Shown here: positions 8,014 through 17,327 of the stretch, one piece after another
Numbering within the stretch: the first letter of the stretch is position 1
Layout of the letters: each line of letters begins with the position of its first letter
Assembly: GCA_002070755.1 (NCBI GenBank)
Contig: MWDY01000301.1
Location: forward strand, 1-33,047
From: Spirochaetes bacterium ADurb.Bin110
Lineage (GTDB): Bacteria; Spirochaetota; Spirochaetia; Treponematales; Rectinemataceae
Length of the DNA stretch: 33,047 nt
Reading direction: 5' to 3'
Position numbers and translations under genes: made by a program
The notes under the pieces: generated by a model
The model's database searches: none
What the model was told of the DNA's origin: nothing
What the model saw: only the letters and a program-made list of their open reading frames with translations

Positions 8014-8775
8014 TCATATTGGCGGCCTTTTCAGCATAATCAGCTCATCGTCCAAGCCATGTCGGAGAAAATCGAGACATGGCGAGGCTGCAACAAGTTG
8101 TTCTGCGTGAATCGGCTTTATTTGAAATGGGAAGAGGCTCGGGCTGTTGAGCAAATCTCTTAATGGCGCTGAGCCATTTTCGCGGGCGCGGATTGAAGCT
8201 TCCACTAACCAGGCGATCACTTGTGAATCATTGATTGGAATTGGTACTCCGACGCTGTAAAGGCCTTTTTCGCTAGATTCAATGAGCACGCCCCAGTCCA
8301 CGTAGGACCGGAGTACCCGTTGAGTTGCTCTGGAAACTGTTTGTCGTTCACCGTACTGCTCACGAACCCGACGCTGGATATGAGCCGCAAGTGTGTTCTC
8401 CTGCAATCTCAGAAGCCGCCCTGTCTGAATCGCTACTGACGACCAGAATGGGTACACTGCCATTATCATACCCCAATGGATAGGGAGATGTCCCTGAGGA
8501 GGGAGGCGTTTCAGAAGTTCCAGACCTTGAGCATGTAATGGTTCAAGCTCCTGAGGAACCGTGAACCAGACTTTCATGAGGTTGGTAATGGTTTTATCCA
8601 GCGAACCGCGCTCAACGGTGGTCGGTGACTGAAAGCAATCTTGTAAACCATGCTGAAGCGCAGTTTTGATTGCTAGGCTATCATTTCCATCAAGCACGAG
8701 TGATGCTGTTTTTTCCAGCCAGGCGAGCCTTATAATGCGATCAAGGCCAATCTGGGTGTATCGATTTCTTGTCAT
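8014..8775 (-). CDS. BREX type 3 small protein in the BrxA position
   Basis: This 253-residue soluble protein is the last gene of the operon; its ATG overlaps the pglZ stop (ATGA). BREX type 3 loci normally include a small brxA gene, and this has the position expected for it. The sequence is consistent with a helical DNA-binding-like fold: a long helical segment (LMKVWFTVPQELEPLHAQGL), a conserved-looking HWGMIMAVYPFW stretch, then REQYGERQTVSRATQRVLRS followed by VDWGVL, which reads like a winged helix. BrxA proteins of type 1 systems bind DNA and are around 200 residues, so homology here is likely but not proven. The assignment rests mainly on gene order. Confidence 0.65.
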   Translation of the reverse strand: MTRNRYTQIGLDRIIRLAWLEKTASLVLDGNDSLAIKTALQHGLQDCFQSPTTVERGSLDKTITNLMKVWFTVPQELEPLHAQGLELLKRLPPQGHLPIHWGMIMAVYPFWSSVAIQTGRLLRLQENTLAAHIQRRVREQYGERQTVSRATQRVLRSYVDWGVLIESSEKGLYSVGVPIPINDSQVIAWLVEASIRARENGSAPLRDLLNSPSLFPFQIKPIHAEQLVAASPCLDFLRHGLDDELIMLKRPPI

Positions 8776-10781
8776 TCAGTCTTCCTGTCGATTTGTATGA
8801 AAGGCACGATGAGCTCTTCCACAGAAATGCTCCCGTGGCATACCGTGGACTGCCTTTCTTGGATAAAAGCTTTTCTATAAGGAGCAAGAAGCGCAAAAAA
8901 GTTTTCCGGCAGGCCTACAGTGCCCCATTCAAGAGCATCCGGGAAGCACTCCTTTACCTTGCTGCGTAGAACGGGATCGGAATAGATGCGTGCCCGCTCA
9001 CCCCGCATATCGGCTATGGACCCTTCGGTTGGGCGCCCGCACCCTTCTGCTTGGATATTGCCATGATCAGACGTCAAATAGATTCTAAAACCATGATTCA
9101 ATAACAGCTCGATCAGCGTATTGAGATAGGATTGTTTTGCCCATTGGTTTACAAGGTTATGCATTCCCATGCTGCCCAGTACCATGCCGTGCATGATGGT
9201 ATCGACAGTGTCCACAACCAGGCCGGCAATGCGCACATGAGGATTGGAAAGTGCTTCGGCAACCGTTGCCACGTCTCCATTTCCCAAACCTTTGAAATAG
9301 ACAATATTCTTCGGCAAAAGACCTTGGTCTACCCAGAACTGTGTCCAAAGAGCCGGCTCTTTATCGGTAGTCTCTATACTATTTGGGAAAAACAGAGGAG
9401 CTTTGCCGGCAAATAGTGCTTGGCGAGAGACGGAAGTCAGTGAAGGAATCCATGCAAATACTGCATGCTCTCGCAATTGCAAACGAGGATTCTGGCTCAT
9501 TAGTACTTTACGGATTACCAGCCATTGATCCAACGCAAGGCCATCCAGTACAAGCAGGGCAATCTTTGCAGGGGGTGTGGCATTGAGCGCGTTGGCCATA
9601 AAGCGTGGAATGTGGTGAACCATGGCTGGGGGATTGGAAGGTAGCTGAATCAAGCCCGCGAATCTTCGCTGAACCCATCGGGTAAACCGCTCGTCAACAC
9701 GGTGTTCGAGTTCGGATAGCCGTTCCCTGTCAATAGCAGTTTCATTCTGAGCTGACACCTCATTGCTCATGACTCTCAACTCTGCCCATGCTCGCGCACA
9801 ATGGAACCAGTCTGTATGCTTGGCATTCTCAGTTGGAAGCGATGCTTCAAGGGTGTTCATGAGCTTTGCAAGATGACGAGCCTTCTCTTCGAACGTTGTT
9901 CGCTTGATACCAATGCCAGCCCATGTCGCAGCCAGAGCGAGCTCTGACTCATGGGGAACCGCTTGCAGGAATCCTTGCATGAAGCAATTCTCGATATACC
10001 CTCGAATATCCTGGTGATCGAAGGGAAGTTCGGTGGGGCCCTTAATAGTTAATAGAAAAGGAATTGCGCTCTCTTTGGTACAAGATTCAATTTTCCCTGC
10101 TTCATGGGCTATGAAGATAGGCCATCGTTCTTGGAGGAAGGTAAAAAAGGCTTCCCTGTCTGTTACCAGGGTTTCTAGTGGCCAATCGCCGAATTCGCTA
10201 TTCTGCCGTAGAAGTTGGATAAACCTAGTTTCAAGTTCTCGTGGTATTCTTTCTTCTGTTGAGTGACAGCGCAGGAGAACGCGCAAAAGATCAGATGGTT
10301 GTTTGATCAGCTCAGGAGCGATTTCAAACACATGCCTGAGGACAAATTCCTTGGTTGCGTTGTCGCCTAATTTGCCGGGCGCATGACGCACCTGAGCCTC
10401 ATAAATGGCATCGAGGTCACTGCGATCCAAAGCAGCAATAACCGGGTAGCTCAGATTGGGAAAGATATCGCCAAGGCTGAAGCGAAGCTTGCGACCTGCT
10501 TGCAAAAGGTCGTAGGGCAGGCTCTTGAGGTCATTTTCTTGCGAACGCACGACGACGACAAGATCGGTGTGCTCGCCTCGATCCCAGCGAGCTCGGAAAT
10601 TCGACTCATACGCATAGCGAAAGGCAATGTGATCGTCGAACGATAGAAGCTCAAAATTGCGCTCTCTGATGCCTTCGAGTATACCTTCTTCAAGGAGCAA
10701 TCCGTCTGGATCTGCAACAAGCGTGAGCCGTGCAACGTGTGGTGTGAATTCTTTCAGAATATAATCGCGCCAACTATTCAT
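8772..10781 (-). CDS. pglZ: BREX type 3 alkaline-phosphatase-fold protein PglZ
   Basis: PglZ is the signature protein of BREX systems, a metal-dependent member of the alkaline phosphatase superfamily needed for phage exclusion. The PglZ domain fills the C-terminal half (numbered from the GTG at 10790, 672 residues): ALLVLDGLALDQW near 411-423, LTSVSRQALFAG near 451-462, GLVVDTVDTIMHG near 523-535, YLTSDHGN near 571-578 with the metal-binding Asp-His, and HGSISVEELIVPFI near 652-665. The N-terminal half is helical and family specific. The ATG at 10781 is preferred because AGAAGG lies 8 bases upstream; the GTG at 10790 is the alternative. The start overlaps the helicase stop by 8 bases and the end overlaps the next gene, so it is translationally coupled on both sides. 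Confidence 0.93.
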   Translation of the reverse strand: MNSWRDYILKEFTPHVARLTLVADPDGLLLEEGILEGIRERNFELLSFDDHIAFRYAYESNFRARWDRGEHTDLVVVVRSQENDLKSLPYDLLQAGRKLRFSLGDIFPNLSYPVIAALDRSDLDAIYEAQVRHAPGKLGDNATKEFVLRHVFEIAPELIKQPSDLLRVLLRCHSTEERIPRELETRFIQLLRQNSEFGDWPLETLVTDREAFFTFLQERWPIFIAHEAGKIESCTKESAIPFLLTIKGPTELPFDHQDIRGYIENCFMQGFLQAVPHESELALAATWAGIGIKRTTFEEKARHLAKLMNTLEASLPTENAKHTDWFHCARAWAELRVMSNEVSAQNETAIDRERLSELEHRVDERFTRWVQRRFAGLIQLPSNPPAMVHHIPRFMANALNATPPAKIALLVLDGLALDQWLVIRKVLMSQNPRLQLREHAVFAWIPSLTSVSRQALFAGKAPLFFPNSIETTDKEPALWTQFWVDQGLLPKNIVYFKGLGNGDVATVAEALSNPHVRIAGLVVDTVDTIMHGMVLGSMGMHNLVNQWAKQSYLNTLIELLLNHGFRIYLTSDHGNIQAEGCGRPTEGSIADMRGERARIYSDPVLRSKVKECFPDALEWGTVGLPENFFALLAPYRKAFIQERQSTVCHGSISVEELIVPFIQIDRKTE

Positions 10782-13704
10782 GGTTACCACCTTCTAATCT
10801 TACCAGCATAAGCGGCACCATATCAGGATAAACTTGCGCTTTTTGATCGAGCTGCTCCAGGAAAGCCCGTTTTTCCTGCGATAAAAATTGCAAGCGGTAA
10901 TTGCGAACTTGCGGTAGGCCAATGCGCTCTATGTTCTTGCGGCGCGAAGCAAAAGCATACTCTATCTTCTCGCGTTCTTTGGCAATGCGGCGATGGTGCT
11001 CCTGGCGCAAAGCTTCAAAAAGGGGCTTGCCATATATTTCAGCCGCCGCTTGCGACTTTTCGAATGCTTCTCGTGAGGCATCAACAGCCAGGAAGGACTT
11101 GATGTGGATGCGAGCAGTGAGGAGCTGATCCCATACGTGTCTGGCTGTTGGAAAATATACCATTCCGTTATCGGACAAAAAGAGCGGCATGATCCGAGTA
11201 CGGCGAATCTCAGGCCCGGTGAGCGAGGCGGTTTGTCCTTTGCGTCCGTGTGCGATCTGCGATTCGCAACTCTCGATTGAGATTTGCCATAAAGACCAGA
11301 TTCCCTGCACTTCAGAAGCAAGCCCTGAAATTAACGCGATAGGTAGAGGCTGACCTGGTGCATAACGAGGAAGCCGCGATGCAAGCGCAAGGACCTTCGG
11401 ATCTTCGAGAGTAAGTTGCCGGGCGGTTGGCAGTTTTTCTGCATCTTTGCTGGTAAAGACCACCTGTTCATAGGTCTCCCCATCAGGCCACATGAGATAC
11501 CAGCTTTGGTTTTTCTTTTCAGCCTTTCCGCCATGGGCTTTCAGGTAATTGACGGTCATGTACTCAACCCAGTAGGGCAAGGGATGGGTAAGGAATCGTC
11601 GTGCTTCATCAGGCTCAAGGTGCTCTGTCGCGCCAAGTACCGAGGCAGCTGCACGAGCTTCAAGTGCTTGTGCCTTCAAGCGGGCGAGCACGCTCTCGAC
11701 TGATTCCTCCACATTGTCGGGGTTGAGGATTGCCTCGACATACATTTCTTCAAACATAGAGCCTGCTTGCGCTGAGTCGAGCACATCACCGGTTTTATCG
11801 ATACCGAATTCTTTAAAAATGACTGCAAGCTTTTCTTCCAGTACTTCGCGAACCCGGTGTTCGACTGAGTCCTCAAAAACAAAGTTTATTGCCCGCACTC
11901 CATAGGTCTGGCCGATGCGGTCAACACGGCCAATCCGCTGTTCAAGGCGCATGGGGTTCCATGGGATATCGTAATTGATCACGATATGACAGAACTGAAG
12001 ATTCAAGCCCTCACCGCCTGCGTCGGTAGAGATAAGAATACGTATGTCTTTGGCAAAGGCTTCTTGAACTCGCTTTCGTTCTTCCATGTCCATGGAGCCA
12101 TTGAGGCAGACGACCGAAAAGCCACGTTCTGTCAAAAATTGGTGCAGCATTTCCTGAGTAGGTACGAACTCGGTGAATATCAGAAATTTGATCTGGGGAT
12201 CGTTTTCTTCAGCCTGCAATCGATAGAGCCAATCAAGCAGTGCTTCTGCCTTGGCATCCGGACCAATCTGTTCACATCGAGAAGCTAACTCCAGAAGAAG
12301 CTTGACTTCTGCGCGTTCATTCTTGAGCGCTTTGATGCGAGCGCTGAGCACTATATCGAGCTGTTCCTGGCCATCGAGGTCGTAATAGGTTTCGAGTTCT
12401 GCATTTGCATTTTCCAGTTCATCGAAGAGATTGGGCACATGTGACTCGGTGTTTAGGACTGCAAGCCGCCGTTCCAGCGCAGTCTTGATTGCCTTGGTGC
12501 TCGAGACTACCAAGCGCTGCATGAGGATCATCAAAAATCCAATATAGCTGCGCTTTTCTTTCATGGCCTGGTTGTAGCCTTCGCGGACGTATTCAGTTAC
12601 AGCTTCATAGAGCAGCTGCTGTTCATGGTGGCGTGCTGCCCAGGAGACTGCGGCAAGCTGCGTTCTTCGTGGCTTGAAAAGAGGCTTTCCTTCGGCATCA
12701 ATAGCGTGGCGTTTTTCGGTACGGATGACATAAGGCTGGACTCGTTCGCGAGTGACACTGCTGATGTCAGGGAATGCCTGGCTGTCGATGAGCGACACCA
12801 GCCGATAAAAGGCATCAGTTTTGCCCTGATGTGGTGTTGCAGAAAGCAAAAGGAGATAGGGCGCGGCTTCAGCAAGCCCCTGGCCCAGTTTAAAGCGAGC
12901 AACCTGATCAGTGCTTCCGCCAAGGCGATGCGCCTCGTCAACGATGATGAGGTCCCAGCCGGCAGAGATGAGATCTTCAAATCGTGCCTGGTTATGTTCT
13001 CGTATCTGGGTTGGATTCCATCCGCGTCGCCTATCCAGGGGTTTGACAGAATCCATCGGCACCACTATCTGAGGAAAGAGTGTCCAGGGATTTCGTGACA
13101 TACTGGATGATGGTTCGATGTTGGATAGCGGTGCATCAGGATTCGCACCTGCAGCAATTCGGTTCAGTGTTTTGAGATCTTCAGGCAGGACGAGCTGGAA
13201 ATGTTCATTGAAGTGGGTTTGCATTTCAGCCACCCACTGACTTACCAGTCCTTTGGGAGCAATCACGAGTGTGCGCTTGGCCAGACCTCGCAGTTTGAGC
13301 TCTCTCAAAATGAGTCCTGCTTCGATGGTCTTGCCGAGACCCACTTCATCTGCAAGGAGATAACGAACACGATCCCCGCTCATGGCTCGCGAAAGCGCCC
13401 GTATCTGGTGCGGAAGCGGAATGACCGATGATTCTATGGGAGCAAGGAGGATATCCTGCGTCAAAGCATCAGCAACCTTTGCAGCAGCTGCGATATAGGC
13501 GATATGCTCGGACGTGCCAGAGCTTGCACTCTCCAAAGGTTTGAGCTTTGCAGCAGGTAGACGGACTACTGTATCGGAACCAGGCAGCCAGACACGGCAG
13601 ATTGTCTCGCCCCAGAGCGTCTGGGTTTCGATGACCTGGCAGAGCTGATGATGATCAGGGGAGTAGCACCATGATCCCCATTGCATGCACACATCTTTGT
13701 TCAT
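10774..13704 (-). CDS. brxHII: SNF2-family helicase (BrxHII type)
   Basis: This 976-residue Swi2/Snf2 ATPase resembles RapA and the helicase of BREX type 3. Seen in the sequence: a small N-terminal beta-rich region (residues 5-55, Tudor-like by analogy), Walker A DEVGLGKT at 119-126, DEAH at 256-259, motif III LLSATPHQG near 287, and motifs V-VI STDAGGEGLNLQ near 559 and QRIGRVDRIGQ at 589-599. The C-terminal 350 residues are mostly helical and of unknown role. In BREX type 3 such a helicase is a core component. DISARM DrmD is a related helicase, but no drmA, drmB or drmC gene is present here. The start overlaps the preceding stop (ATGA). Confidence 0.9.
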   Translation of the reverse strand: MNKDVCMQWGSWCYSPDHHQLCQVIETQTLWGETICRVWLPGSDTVVRLPAAKLKPLESASSGTSEHIAYIAAAAKVADALTQDILLAPIESSVIPLPHQIRALSRAMSGDRVRYLLADEVGLGKTIEAGLILRELKLRGLAKRTLVIAPKGLVSQWVAEMQTHFNEHFQLVLPEDLKTLNRIAAGANPDAPLSNIEPSSSMSRNPWTLFPQIVVPMDSVKPLDRRRGWNPTQIREHNQARFEDLISAGWDLIIVDEAHRLGGSTDQVARFKLGQGLAEAAPYLLLLSATPHQGKTDAFYRLVSLIDSQAFPDISSVTRERVQPYVIRTEKRHAIDAEGKPLFKPRRTQLAAVSWAARHHEQQLLYEAVTEYVREGYNQAMKEKRSYIGFLMILMQRLVVSSTKAIKTALERRLAVLNTESHVPNLFDELENANAELETYYDLDGQEQLDIVLSARIKALKNERAEVKLLLELASRCEQIGPDAKAEALLDWLYRLQAEENDPQIKFLIFTEFVPTQEMLHQFLTERGFSVVCLNGSMDMEERKRVQEAFAKDIRILISTDAGGEGLNLQFCHIVINYDIPWNPMRLEQRIGRVDRIGQTYGVRAINFVFEDSVEHRVREVLEEKLAVIFKEFGIDKTGDVLDSAQAGSMFEEMYVEAILNPDNVEESVESVLARLKAQALEARAAASVLGATEHLEPDEARRFLTHPLPYWVEYMTVNYLKAHGGKAEKKNQSWYLMWPDGETYEQVVFTSKDAEKLPTARQLTLEDPKVLALASRLPRYAPGQPLPIALISGLASEVQGIWSLWQISIESCESQIAHGRKGQTASLTGPEIRRTRIMPLFLSDNGMVYFPTARHVWDQLLTARIHIKSFLAVDASREAFEKSQAAAEIYGKPLFEALRQEHHRRIAKEREKIEYAFASRRKNIERIGLPQVRNYRLQFLSQEKRAFLEQLDQKAQVYPDMVPLMLVRLEGGNHE

Positions 13705-16700
13705 ATGAAGTGAGTTCTGATGATTTCATCAGCCTTCTTGCTTAAATCACTCGATTCCTCTGTGACGATCAATTGGCCCTTGAAAAATCTTTCATACCAT
13801 GCACGTTTTTCTTCCCAATGTTTTCTATAGTTATCATTATGAAGCATACCTACATGCTCCCAATAATACTCTTTACCTCTCCAATTAATGGTAAAGTCCG
13901 GCAAATAGAATGTTCCATCAGATGCGAAGAGGGGTTTTTCATAGCTGAATGAAATATCTCGCTCAAAGAGCATATTAGCGATGATAACTTCGGATTTCGA
14001 ACGAACCACTATATCTGCAAGAGTTTGATGAATTCGACCGTCCTCATACCAGCCAGGTATGCTGAGCAGTGCTTCTGGTACAGCCTTGAAATTGAAGAGC
14101 GATGAGTTAATGCGTCGCAGACGAGAGGCCTCGAGTCGTCTCATACCCAGCAATGGTGTGATGTCCTGCTCAACGAACAAGGTACAGTGCACTCGGGCTC
14201 TAGTGATGGCAGTATAGAAGAGCTCGGTGGAGAGCAGAGCATGTTTGCTTTTGGGTATAATCACATACACGCGCTCAAACTCGCTTCCCTGAGCTTTATG
14301 AATCGATATGGCATACGCCAGTTCAAGGTTTTCTTCTACATTCTCGTCATGAATCATTTTGCCGTAAGCGTTTTTGCCTAGTTCTTTACCATAACTGACT
14401 CGATAATCCTCTCGTCGATCAAAAACAACACAAAATCTTTCCAGCCTAAAATAGGGTCTCTTCCATTTATCTTGATCAAAGGAATGAGGCCAGACAAAAC
14501 CGATCTGTCCATTGTAGATTTCTATAGCTTCGGGTTTTTGTGTATTTGTATTCCAAGCCCAAATCGGGTTTGATTTGGGACGATTCCGGACTTGAATTAC
14601 TTTGTCAAAGAGCATTACACCGCCTAGAGCATTTGTTCCTGATGGACGTTGTTCTCGGATTCGATCCTGACACATCCGGTTTATTTCATCAATTCCGAAG
14701 AACTCACCTCTATAAGGACTTAATATTTGGAAATATGATGGCTTGGTGTTGTTCTTATTCGCTTTCCTCCATAATTGCTTTAAGGTTTCTTCAGGCTCTT
14801 CACCGCGTTTCTTGATGTCTTCTTTTGAATCAGAAGTCATCTGCTCAAAAAGAGCACGGAAAAGATCTTCCTGATCTTGCCAGTATATCACCCGGAGATC
14901 TGGAGCTACTTCACCACCAAACTGTATACGCTTTAGCATCTGTTCAGCGGCTGTTGTAACATCTTCATTTTTCTGTCCGTCAGTTTGATGATGAATATAG
15001 CATTGTGCCAGGTCAATGATTCCTGTTCCTCCTCCTGTGTGTCGACCAGTAAGTTGTCGGAGGTTCTGTTCCAAAGTAGCAACGCTTTCCGGTCCTCTGT
15101 TCTTAAGAGATTCTATGATGTCTGCAAAAATACGTCCACGACCGATTGGAGGTAATTGGTTTGGATCACCTACGAGAATAAGTCTTTGGACTGTATTCCA
15201 TTTTACAGCCCTAAAAAATGCGGCTGTTAATGACAGATCGAGCATGGAACACTCATCGAGAATGTAGGTTGAATAGTCTTCTTCAACTTTTCCACCGGAG
15301 CGCTTGAAAGTCATATTATTATTGAGCCAGCCGCGCTTGGCTAAAAATGAGTGGATTGTTGCTATTTCAACCTTTCCTTTCAGCCCTTCATCTTGTTCAA
15401 CAACTTCCCTGATGCGGTCAGCAGCCTTGCCAGTGGGGGCAAGGGCAATGACTGATGTACCAGCTCCATGACCTCGCTTGATAGCTTTAATCAATGCACG
15501 AATCACCGTTGTTTTGCCTGTGCCCGCTTCTCCCGCAAGTACTCCAAGTTGCCGAATGAAGATTCGCTGGCAGGCTTCGATTTGCTTTTCAATTGCGGCT
15601 TGGTATTCAGTGGATGCTTTGCGAGCAAGAATGCTATTTGGGTCTTTCAGAAAGCCTTCCCAGATATCTTCAGTGATTGGTGTAGTCAACAAAATATCTG
15701 GGCCATGCATGAGGAAATCAAGCTTCTGCTCGAGCAGTCTCTCGTCTTCAAATACTTCTCTCAAATAAAGATATGTTTTTTCATGCTCGTTGCGGATTTC
15801 TATGGCTTTACTCATCAGATCTTCATCTGCCGCAAGGAATCGTTCGTTGAATACGAAACGCTTCCATTCTGGTAGTACTGATAAGCGCTGATTGACTTTT
15901 GCTATTGCGATCTCAGCAGGTGTGAAGACATGGGGTTCTTCACGCTGCAGTGTTGCAACAAGCAACGCTCGAAATCTACAGCTATCATCAATTTGGGCAA
16001 GGGCTTTGCCTCCCAACTCTGGTGAGGGAATCATGCCGCGGTCAATGGTGCCCCATGGAATGAAGTCGTCAGGATCATCACCTTGATATTGCTCAGAAAG
16101 TATGTAGGGATTCTTGGCAATGTCATCAAGTGTTGCACGAATACCATTGCTTGATCTATTTTCATCAAGAATTTTGCTGAGTTGGTCTTTTTGCAGTGAG
16201 AATAGCGGGAGTATGTCTCGGAGCAGATTTTGCTCTTGCGGGGATTTCAGTTTCCATTGCCTACGTATACTGAGGATTTCAGCATCATTCAAGTTAAGAT
16301 CTTCAATACGATTCAGCTTGGATTCAAGGAAATCAAAAATTGTATCTCGCATCTCGATTTCCTTGCCGTCTGTTGCCTTTTGCTTGAACAGATCGATCGC
16401 CTTGTGGAAGGAAAGCAGTTCGAGCACTGCAGGTATTCCGGGCAGAAGTCCTCGATGCTGCCACAATTCCGAGATGAGCTCTTCAAGCCATTTTTCTCTG
16501 GCTGTCCAATTTTCTGTGGTGTCGCCTATGTCCTTGAGTTCGCGTACCACGCGCAGGAAGCTTTCTACCAAACCAAGAGCTGCATCATCATCGAATTGCC
16601 GCGAGCCATATTTAAAGAGTCGCGGATTTTCGGGGAAAAGCGCGATCCGTTCCAGTATCTCTGGTTTATCCTTATAAACATGATAAGGTATTCGAAATCC

Positions 16701-17327
16701 TTGATCAGGGTAATGTGATGTAATTGAGCGTTGCCATACAAATCCGCCGGCATATTTCTCCCTGACACTATCGGAGCAACCTTCGTAAAACAGCTCCTCT
16801 CCAATGCTTTTTATTCGTGATATTCCAACAAGTACGTATCGTTTTGCCTCTTCTTCGCTAAAGGGGTTGGAATAATTCGCATAGTAGAAAACTAGGCTCT
16901 TATCGGGTTGGATGGAATTGAAAAATGTGCGCGCATTTTCCAGACGCTTTTCATAGTCAAATCTATTCTGAGTTCTGACATCATCTCCATACATTTCTTC
17001 ATAAGGCCAGATGCAGACTGTTGATGGTGGCAGCATCCAGCGGCGAATCTGGGTAGTATTGAACCATGCAGGAGGTTCGGACTCTGCAGGTGCTTCTTCA
17101 GAACCAAAGGTATTGTAGCTGAAGCAGCAAGGAGGAATTCGGTCCAAGCTTTTAGAATGGCGACCTGCAACCTGATTTTCCCACTCAAGTGAGCGTTTTT
17201 CTGAGATAAGTTGACCAGGATAGGATTGGGCACCAACGCAATAAGTGTTGGCAGCCGGATTTTTGCAAACACAACCATTCCATCCATCATTATGCCATGC
17301 AACACGGGCTGATATATGGACTGTCAT
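13701..17327 (-). CDS. RecD-like superfamily 1B helicase with C-terminal nuclease-like domain
   Basis: This is a 1208-residue protein. Residues 1-590 are an uncharacterised region that begins with a Cys-rich segment (Cys 19, 21, 30). The helicase follows: Walker A GEAGTGKTT at 599-607, LAPTGKAADRI near 629, DE of Walker B at 691-692, GDPNQLPP at 720-727, and a UvrD_C_2-like end, AYAISIHKAQGSEF near 1004-1017 with TAITRAR at 1039-1045. Residues about 1105-1190 look like a PD-(D/E)xK-type nuclease fold: Glu 1113, PDF with Asp 1144, YYWEHVG with Glu 1157, then Lys residues near 1174. It is translationally coupled to both neighbours (ATGA overlaps; GGAGG before the start). It is not part of the minimal BREX type 3 set I know, so it may be an added effector or repair-type module. 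The nuclease call is by pattern. Confidence 0.8.
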   Translation of the reverse strand: MTVHISARVAWHNDGWNGCVCKNPAANTYCVGAQSYPGQLISEKRSLEWENQVAGRHSKSLDRIPPCCFSYNTFGSEEAPAESEPPAWFNTTQIRRWMLPPSTVCIWPYEEMYGDDVRTQNRFDYEKRLENARTFFNSIQPDKSLVFYYANYSNPFSEEEAKRYVLVGISRIKSIGEELFYEGCSDSVREKYAGGFVWQRSITSHYPDQGFRIPYHVYKDKPEILERIALFPENPRLFKYGSRQFDDDAALGLVESFLRVVRELKDIGDTTENWTAREKWLEELISELWQHRGLLPGIPAVLELLSFHKAIDLFKQKATDGKEIEMRDTIFDFLESKLNRIEDLNLNDAEILSIRRQWKLKSPQEQNLLRDILPLFSLQKDQLSKILDENRSSNGIRATLDDIAKNPYILSEQYQGDDPDDFIPWGTIDRGMIPSPELGGKALAQIDDSCRFRALLVATLQREEPHVFTPAEIAIAKVNQRLSVLPEWKRFVFNERFLAADEDLMSKAIEIRNEHEKTYLYLREVFEDERLLEQKLDFLMHGPDILLTTPITEDIWEGFLKDPNSILARKASTEYQAAIEKQIEACQRIFIRQLGVLAGEAGTGKTTVIRALIKAIKRGHGAGTSVIALAPTGKAADRIREVVEQDEGLKGKVEIATIHSFLAKRGWLNNNMTFKRSGGKVEEDYSTYILDECSMLDLSLTAAFFRAVKWNTVQRLILVGDPNQLPPIGRGRIFADIIESLKNRGPESVATLEQNLRQLTGRHTGGGTGIIDLAQCYIHHQTDGQKNEDVTTAAEQMLKRIQFGGEVAPDLRVIYWQDQEDLFRALFEQMTSDSKEDIKKRGEEPEETLKQLWRKANKNNTKPSYFQILSPYRGEFFGIDEINRMCQDRIREQRPSGTNALGGVMLFDKVIQVRNRPKSNPIWAWNTNTQKPEAIEIYNGQIGFVWPHSFDQDKWKRPYFRLERFCVVFDRREDYRVSYGKELGKNAYGKMIHDENVEENLELAYAISIHKAQGSEFERVYVIIPKSKHALLSTELFYTAITRARVHCTLFVEQDITPLLGMRRLEASRLRRINSSLFNFKAVPEALLSIPGWYEDGRIHQTLADIVVRSKSEVIIANMLFERDISFSYEKPLFASDGTFYLPDFTINWRGKEYYWEHVGMLHNDNYRKHWEEKRAWYERFFKGQLIVTEESSDLSKKADEIIRTHFI

